Assembly (NCBI GenBank): GCA_029213305.1
Contig: JARGPA010000004.1
Coordinates: 102,010-166,009 of the forward strand
Direction: 5' to 3'
Origin: Phycisphaerales bacterium
Lineage (GTDB): Bacteria > Planctomycetota > Phycisphaerae > Phycisphaerales > UBA1924
Length of the DNA: 64,000 bases
The position numbers and the translations under genes were made by a program. Below, in pieces: positions 59,860 to 64,000 of the stretch. The notes under the pieces were generated by a model, which saw only the letters and a list, made by a program, of their open reading frames with translations, did no database searches and was not told the DNA's origin. Every line of letters starts with the position of its first letter. Positions within the stretch are counted from its first letter, which is position 1.

Positions 59860-61476
59860 TCATAGTAATGATTCAGGATTCTGTAGTGATCCAACAATCT
59901 CAGCAAGCGCTAGAGCGGCTGTCGCACCATCGACAACGCGATGATCACATGCAAGACTTAAAGGCATCACCTTCCCGACCATTGCTTGGCCATCACGAAC
60001 GACTACGCCGTCGTATGCTTTGCCTACTGCTAAGATCGCAACTTCAGGAGCATTAATCACTGGGGTTGCAAACTTTCCTGCATGTGATCCAACATTGCTG
60101 ATTGTGAAAGTTGAGCCCATGAGTTGGTCACGAGGGATTGAACGATCGCGAGCACTCGCAGCGATTCCTGCGATTGATTGTGCGAGTTCAACAATGTTCA
60201 TTCGATCTGCATCTCGAATTACTGGGACCATCAATCCACTCTCAGTATCAGTTGCGATACCAAGATTCACTGCAGCATACTGAACAATTTGTTCATTCGC
60301 TTCATCAACGATCCCATTCATCGCTCCGAAATGGCCTGCGAGTGCTTTCGAGACGGCGGCACAAACGAAAGGTAAGAAGCTGATTTTCACACCCGTTTGT
60401 GCAGTCACTTCTTTACGCAATGCGTCGATCGCAGTGACATCTGCTTCGTCCATCACAGTAAAGTGAACAGCGGTATTTACAGACTCACGCAATCTGTTTG
60501 CGATCGTTCTGCGAATCCCCTTGAATGGAATATTTCCTTGAGCGTGTCCTGGTTGTACAACGCTCTGTTGAGCAGGAGATGGAATCGGGCGATACGCACT
60601 TGGGCCTTGGTATCCAGGAGCATAAGGCAAACCCTGTGGAGTTTGCGGCTGCATTGGTTGAGGATACCCATAGCCTGGTGGAGGCGGAGGTGGTGCATAG
60701 CCATAGGGGTACGCAGGTGGATAAGGATACGCTGGTGGTGGAGGTGCATACCCATACGCTGGTTGTTGTGGATACACAGGAGGTTGTTGCGTGAACTGAG
60801 CAGGTTGTTGCTGTTGTGGGGAATAGCTAGGAGCAACAGGTGTTGTTGGAAGATTCAAAGGTCTGCGTACCTCTGAAGGGCGAGCAGCAGTTTGAGCTAC
60901 TGGGGTTTCAGGTGATGGAGTGCTCGGAGTTTGAGCAGGTGCAGGAGCAGGTGTGGATCTTGCAGGAGCAGATCCATCTGCAACATTGCGTACATCTTTC
61001 GATGTGACTCGTCCACCAATTCCAGTTCCAACAACCTGATTAATGTCAACTCCTGCATCTCTTGCTTGACGACGAACAGCAGGAGAAGCAAGCGCTTTAC
61101 CATCAGTTGAAGTCATTCCTGGAGTATGGTCCGACATCTGTCCAACTACTGATCCTTGGTCCTCTGGACGATCTGTTTCAGGTGTAGGAGTAGTCTCCGG
61201 TGCAGGCGTGTCATTTGCATCGCTGACATATGTCACAAATGGAGCGCCAACTTTGATGATGTCGCCGTCATTGCCGTGAAGGGTTTTAATAGTCCCGGCG
61301 CGAGGTGAAGGAACTTCAACAAGTGCCTTATCCGTTTCCATCTCTGCGATTACTTCGAGCTCACCAACGGTATCGCCTTCTTTGACGGTCCATTTAATGA
61401 GTTCTGCTTCTTCGAGCCCTTCTCCAAGGTCGGGGAGAATGAAAATGTTCGGATCTGATGATACTTTGCCTGCCAT
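59860..61476 (-). CDS. pdhC: pyruvate dehydrogenase E2 (dihydrolipoamide acetyltransferase)
   Basis: The 538-residue protein has one lipoyl domain with the lipoylated lysine in EMETDKALVEVPSP (~residue 50), a subunit-binding domain (ASPAVRRQARDAGVDINQVVGTGIGGRVTSKDV in segments, ~130-165) and a C-terminal acyltransferase domain with DHRVVDG near the end. Between the last two lies an unusual linker of about 140 residues rich in Pro, Tyr and Gln (YAPPPPAYPYPPAYPYGYA). It forms the core of the complex producing acetyl-CoA. GAGGA precedes the ATG. Last gene of the operon; no E3 (lpd) follows. Confidence 0.93.
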   Translation of the reverse strand: MAGKVSSDPNIFILPDLGEGLEEAELIKWTVKEGDTVGELEVIAEMETDKALVEVPSPRAGTIKTLHGNDGDIIKVGAPFVTYVSDANDTPAPETTPTPETDRPEDQGSVVGQMSDHTPGMTSTDGKALASPAVRRQARDAGVDINQVVGTGIGGRVTSKDVRNVADGSAPARSTPAPAPAQTPSTPSPETPVAQTAARPSEVRRPLNLPTTPVAPSYSPQQQQPAQFTQQPPVYPQQPAYGYAPPPPAYPYPPAYPYGYAPPPPPPGYGYPQPMQPQTPQGLPYAPGYQGPSAYRPIPSPAQQSVVQPGHAQGNIPFKGIRRTIANRLRESVNTAVHFTVMDEADVTAIDALRKEVTAQTGVKISFLPFVCAAVSKALAGHFGAMNGIVDEANEQIVQYAAVNLGIATDTESGLMVPVIRDADRMNIVELAQSIAGIAASARDRSIPRDQLMGSTFTISNVGSHAGKFATPVINAPEVAILAVGKAYDGVVVRDGQAMVGKVMPLSLACDHRVVDGATAALALAEIVGSLQNPESLL

Positions 61477-61547
61477 ATGTTTATTCCTCTACGCCGCAGT
61501 TGCGGTGGGGGGATTCAGTTTTTATTACTCAACTATTCCGATTTATA

Positions 61548-62522
61548 TCAGTACGCTAAACACTCAGTGATTCCCTTGAGAATCCGAGGGGATTCTGGGA
61601 GGTACTCATTTTCAAGCTTGTAATAAGGCATGATCGTATCGAAACCCGTTACGCGTTGGACAGGAGCTTCCAAGTGCAAGAAACACTCTTCCATAACTCT
61701 TGCAGCGATTTCTGCACCCATGCCACCAGTGAGAGGAGCTTCATGGACAATCACACAGCGTCCAGTCTTTGAGACTGATTCTGCAACAGTGTCCATGTCA
61801 AACGGGTAAATAGATCTAAGATCAATCAACTCGACGGAGACATCTTCAGGTAAGTTGTCGATTGCTTCGAGTGCTTGGAAAACGCTCGCACCCCAAGTCA
61901 CGATTGTGAGATCCTCGCCTTCGGATACGACTTTTGCTTCTCCGATTGGAATCTCATAATAATCATCAGGAACATCTTCTTTGAATGTGCGATAGACGCG
62001 TTTCGGTTCAAAGAAAATTACAGGATCAGGATCTTTGATCGCACTGTTGAGCAATCCCTTTGCATCGTAAGGCGTGCAAGGCATGACAACTTTAACACCT
62101 GGAGAATGAGCATAAATCACTTCTGGGGAGTCGGAATGGAGTTCAGGTGCATGGATACCGCCTCCAACTGGAACTCGCACTGTCATTGGTACAGTGACGG
62201 CACTGCGTGTGCGTGTTCGCATACGAGCAGCATGGTTTACTAACTGGTCGTATGCAGGTCCAAGGAACCCTTCGAACTGAATCTCAGGGATTGATTTCAT
62301 TCCTGCAATTGCAAGACCGATTGCTGTACCCATGATCCCAGATTCATCAAGGGGTGTATCTACTACACGATCTTTGCCATGAGTTGCTTGGAGACCATCG
62401 GTTGCGCGGAAGACGCCGCCGTTGAGTCCAATGTCTTCGCCGAGCAAGATCACATCTGGATCTCGAGCGAGTGCTTGATCGAGGGTCGAAGTGATTGCTC
62501 CGACAAGTGTTTGTTCTGCCAT
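61548..62522 (-). CDS. pdhB: pyruvate dehydrogenase E1 component, beta subunit
   Basis: The 324-residue beta chain of the heterotetrameric alpha2beta2 E1 has the pattern MAEQTLVGAITSTLDQALARDPDVILLGEDIGLNGGVFRAT, DTPLDESGIMGTAIGLA and the C-terminal VTGFDTIMPYYKLENEYLP. It helps form the thiamine-diphosphate site with the alpha chain. GGAG lies nine bases before the ATG. It is separated from E1alpha by the small unknown gene and from E2 by 71 bases. Confidence 0.96.
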   Translation of the reverse strand: MAEQTLVGAITSTLDQALARDPDVILLGEDIGLNGGVFRATDGLQATHGKDRVVDTPLDESGIMGTAIGLAIAGMKSIPEIQFEGFLGPAYDQLVNHAARMRTRTRSAVTVPMTVRVPVGGGIHAPELHSDSPEVIYAHSPGVKVVMPCTPYDAKGLLNSAIKDPDPVIFFEPKRVYRTFKEDVPDDYYEIPIGEAKVVSEGEDLTIVTWGASVFQALEAIDNLPEDVSVELIDLRSIYPFDMDTVAESVSKTGRCVIVHEAPLTGGMGAEIAARVMEECFLHLEAPVQRVTGFDTIMPYYKLENEYLPESPRILKGITECLAY

Positions 62523-62537
62523 TAGAAAGGCTCCGTA

Positions 62538-62798
62538 TTATCCAGTTGCAGCCGCCGCAGCGGCCATCTGGTCTGTGTGATTTTGATCTTCAGCTGCGAG
62601 TATCGCATCGAGACTGTTTGGCATTGCCGCGTTCACAATGTCTACAACACTCGCAGCGTCCATATTGACTCGTAATCGAGAACTGCGTCCACTGATTTCG
62701 ACGGTACATTTGTTAATCCCTTTGGGGAGAATCGCTTTCACATACACCGCGTTGATGTATTGATCTTTCCCTTTGTGATCAACAAGTTTGACGAGCAT
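62538..62798 (-). CDS. small protein of unknown function inside the PDH operon
   Basis: The 86-residue protein starts MLVKLVDHKGKDQYINAVYVKAIL and carries a compact beta-rich N-terminal half followed by a helix and an Ala-rich tail. Its pattern is vaguely like FlbD-type small proteins (residues 1-60), but I cannot assign a family. Its ATG overlaps the stop of pdhA by one base and pdhB follows 15 bases later, so it is translated as part of the operon. A role in assembling or regulating the E1 complex is possible but unsupported by any motif. Confidence 0.7.
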   Translation of the reverse strand: MLVKLVDHKGKDQYINAVYVKAILPKGINKCTVEISGRSSRLRVNMDAASVVDIVNAAMPNSLDAILAAEDQNHTDQMAAAAAATG

Positions 62799-63928
62799 TA
62801 GTGTGTCTCCACTGCCTGTGCTTTAAGTCCAATTTGCGATGGATTGCGGCCGATCGAAGTTGTTCGCATCGTGTCCCTTTGGATCTGCAAATCACGAGGA
62901 AGGTCCGCGTACATGTCGTTAAAGAACTCAGCGCTTGTCGGAGTAGTTACCGAGATTGCAGCATCGAGAACTTCTTTCACGATTGTCTTCGCACGACTCT
63001 CAAGTTCTTCTTGCTTTGTGTCGTTCCAGATGTCGATTGATTCCATGTATTTGCGTGTGCGAATCAACGGATCTTTTTCGACCCATGCATCAACTTCTGC
63101 TTGATCACGATAGCGACGAGCATCGTCAGCTGTTGTGTGGTCTGCTAAGCGATAAGTTACGCCTTCGATGAATGATGGGCCGCCACCTTCGATTGCACGC
63201 GTGCGTGCATCTTGAGTTGCTTTGTAGACCGCAAAGATATCGTTGCCGTCAACTTGAATCGTCGGCATGTCATACGCAATTGCTTTTTGAGCAACAGTCG
63301 CGGAGTTCATTTGCTGTTCACGAGGAAGCGAGATTGCCCATGAGTTGTTCTGACAGTAGAAGATCGTCGGAACTTGCATAACTGAAGCGAAGTTCATCGC
63401 GTTATGGAAGTCGCCCTCTGATGTCGCACCATCACCAAAGTAAGTGATGACTGCTCGATCTGCTTCTTTGCGTTGCTTCATTGCCCACGCAATTCCAGTT
63501 GCGTGAAGCATGTGCGTTCCAATGGGAACACTCAATGGGGTAATGTTCACATCTTCAGGGAACTTTGAACCTCGCTCGTCGCCCATCCAGTATTGGAGAA
63601 CATAATGCATCGGCATCCCATGCATGAAGAGGGCAGCGTTCTCACGATATGAAGGGACGACCCAGTCGTTGCCCTTCACCATTGCGAGTGCTGAACCGAC
63701 TGCGTTTGCTTCTTGACCCTTGTTCTGGGGGTAGGTGCCCATTCGTCCAGATCGTTGGAGCTTGAATGCGATCTCATCAAGTTCACGACAGATTCGCATC
63801 TGCTCATAAAGATGAATGACTTGATCATTGCTAAGCGTGTTCTTAGCGAGTTTTTTATCGAGTTTTCCATCCTCATCGAGGATTTGGAGATGTTCGATTT
63901 TGGCTTCAAATACAGTATGGTGAGGCAT
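62798..63928 (-). CDS. pdhA: pyruvate dehydrogenase E1 component, alpha subunit
   Basis: The 376-residue alpha chain has the thiamine-diphosphate motif GDGATSEGDFHNAMNFA (GDG...N), HATGIAWAMKQRKEADR and the regulatory-loop region YRLADHTTADDA. With the beta chain it decarboxylates pyruvate and passes acetyl to E2. AGGAG precedes the ATG. It is the first gene of the operon running E1alpha-unknown-E1beta-E2; the operon promoter should lie beyond 63928, with only 72 bases visible in the window. Confidence 0.95.
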   Translation of the reverse strand: MPHHTVFEAKIEHLQILDEDGKLDKKLAKNTLSNDQVIHLYEQMRICRELDEIAFKLQRSGRMGTYPQNKGQEANAVGSALAMVKGNDWVVPSYRENAALFMHGMPMHYVLQYWMGDERGSKFPEDVNITPLSVPIGTHMLHATGIAWAMKQRKEADRAVITYFGDGATSEGDFHNAMNFASVMQVPTIFYCQNNSWAISLPREQQMNSATVAQKAIAYDMPTIQVDGNDIFAVYKATQDARTRAIEGGGPSFIEGVTYRLADHTTADDARRYRDQAEVDAWVEKDPLIRTRKYMESIDIWNDTKQEELESRAKTIVKEVLDAAISVTTPTSAEFFNDMYADLPRDLQIQRDTMRTTSIGRNPSQIGLKAQAVETH

Positions 63929-64000
63929 GCGGTCTCCTACATATATCCCCGTGTGGGCAACGATCGCGCATCCGTCGTTCCAAAGGCGGCGGGGCGAACA

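Noticed and set aside
1..64000. CRISPR arrays, insertion sequences, integrases or prophage
   Set aside because: No regularly spaced repeats, transposase, or phage gene sets were found; the only repeats are within coding regions (Gly tract, dockerin tail).

Overview
The window looks like a chromosomal stretch of a marine planctomycete, most likely of the Phycisphaerae. This placement is inferred from content: a secreted matrixin ending in the two-repeat 'NGDG...NFFDVSAFL' dockerin-like tail common in that class, an M14 carboxypeptidase with Asp/Gly-rich calcium-type repeats, LptD (so a Gram-negative envelope), a PilM-PilN fusion inside a type II secretion/type IV pilus operon, and a moderately AT-rich base composition. 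About 60 genes are dense, in short operons, usually separated by clear intrinsic terminators. I see no insertion sequence, prophage, integrase, CRISPR array or rRNA.

Layout: 1-5 kb holds a truncated M14 peptidase, tRNA-Arg, rpsT, a CPBP protease, tRNA-Glu and a TPR-recX pair. 5-8 kb has 3-hydroxyacyl-CoA dehydrogenase divergent from a B12-binding/MeaB-GTPase fusion, followed by translationally coupled pncC and thiS. 8-20 kb carries a PpiD-like membrane protein, rpsD, a YhaM-like nuclease, lptD, a lipoprotein-rhodanese-mqnD-purF run, smpB and an isolated atpC. 20-30 kb has a FecCD permease, metH, a DEAD-box helicase with an RS-rich tail, a Gly-rich RRM protein, and a hisN-like/alpha-oxoamine synthase pair. 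30-38 kb has a peptide ABC transporter lacking ATPases, an exported superoxide dismutase, a LURP-one-like protein and rpsB-tsf.

38-47 kb is a ten-gene secretion/pilus operon (PilZ, E, F, G, H, I, J, K, PilMN/L, PilO/M, PilP/C) with no secretin or prepilin peptidase. It is followed by two glycan-type genes (a glycosyl/glycerophosphotransferase-like protein and a methyltransferase), the dockerin-tailed matrixin and rpmE.

53-60 kb is the most interesting part: an RpiR regulator divergent from a KamA-type radical-SAM aminomutase, two CoA-transferase subunits, a class III aminotransferase with a beta-amino-acid-type arginine motif, and a convergent beta-ketoadipyl-type thiolase. Read in order these encode a plausible catabolic route: alpha-amino acid to beta-amino acid, to beta-keto acid, to beta-ketoacyl-CoA, to acetyl-CoA plus acyl-CoA. 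The window closes with a pyruvate dehydrogenase operon (E1alpha, a small unknown protein, E1beta, E2) that would sit next to the acetyl-CoA pool. The split-IcmF-like B12/GTPase gene and the 3-hydroxyacyl-CoA dehydrogenase at 5-7 kb could handle branched acyl-CoA products of such a route, but that link is inference only.
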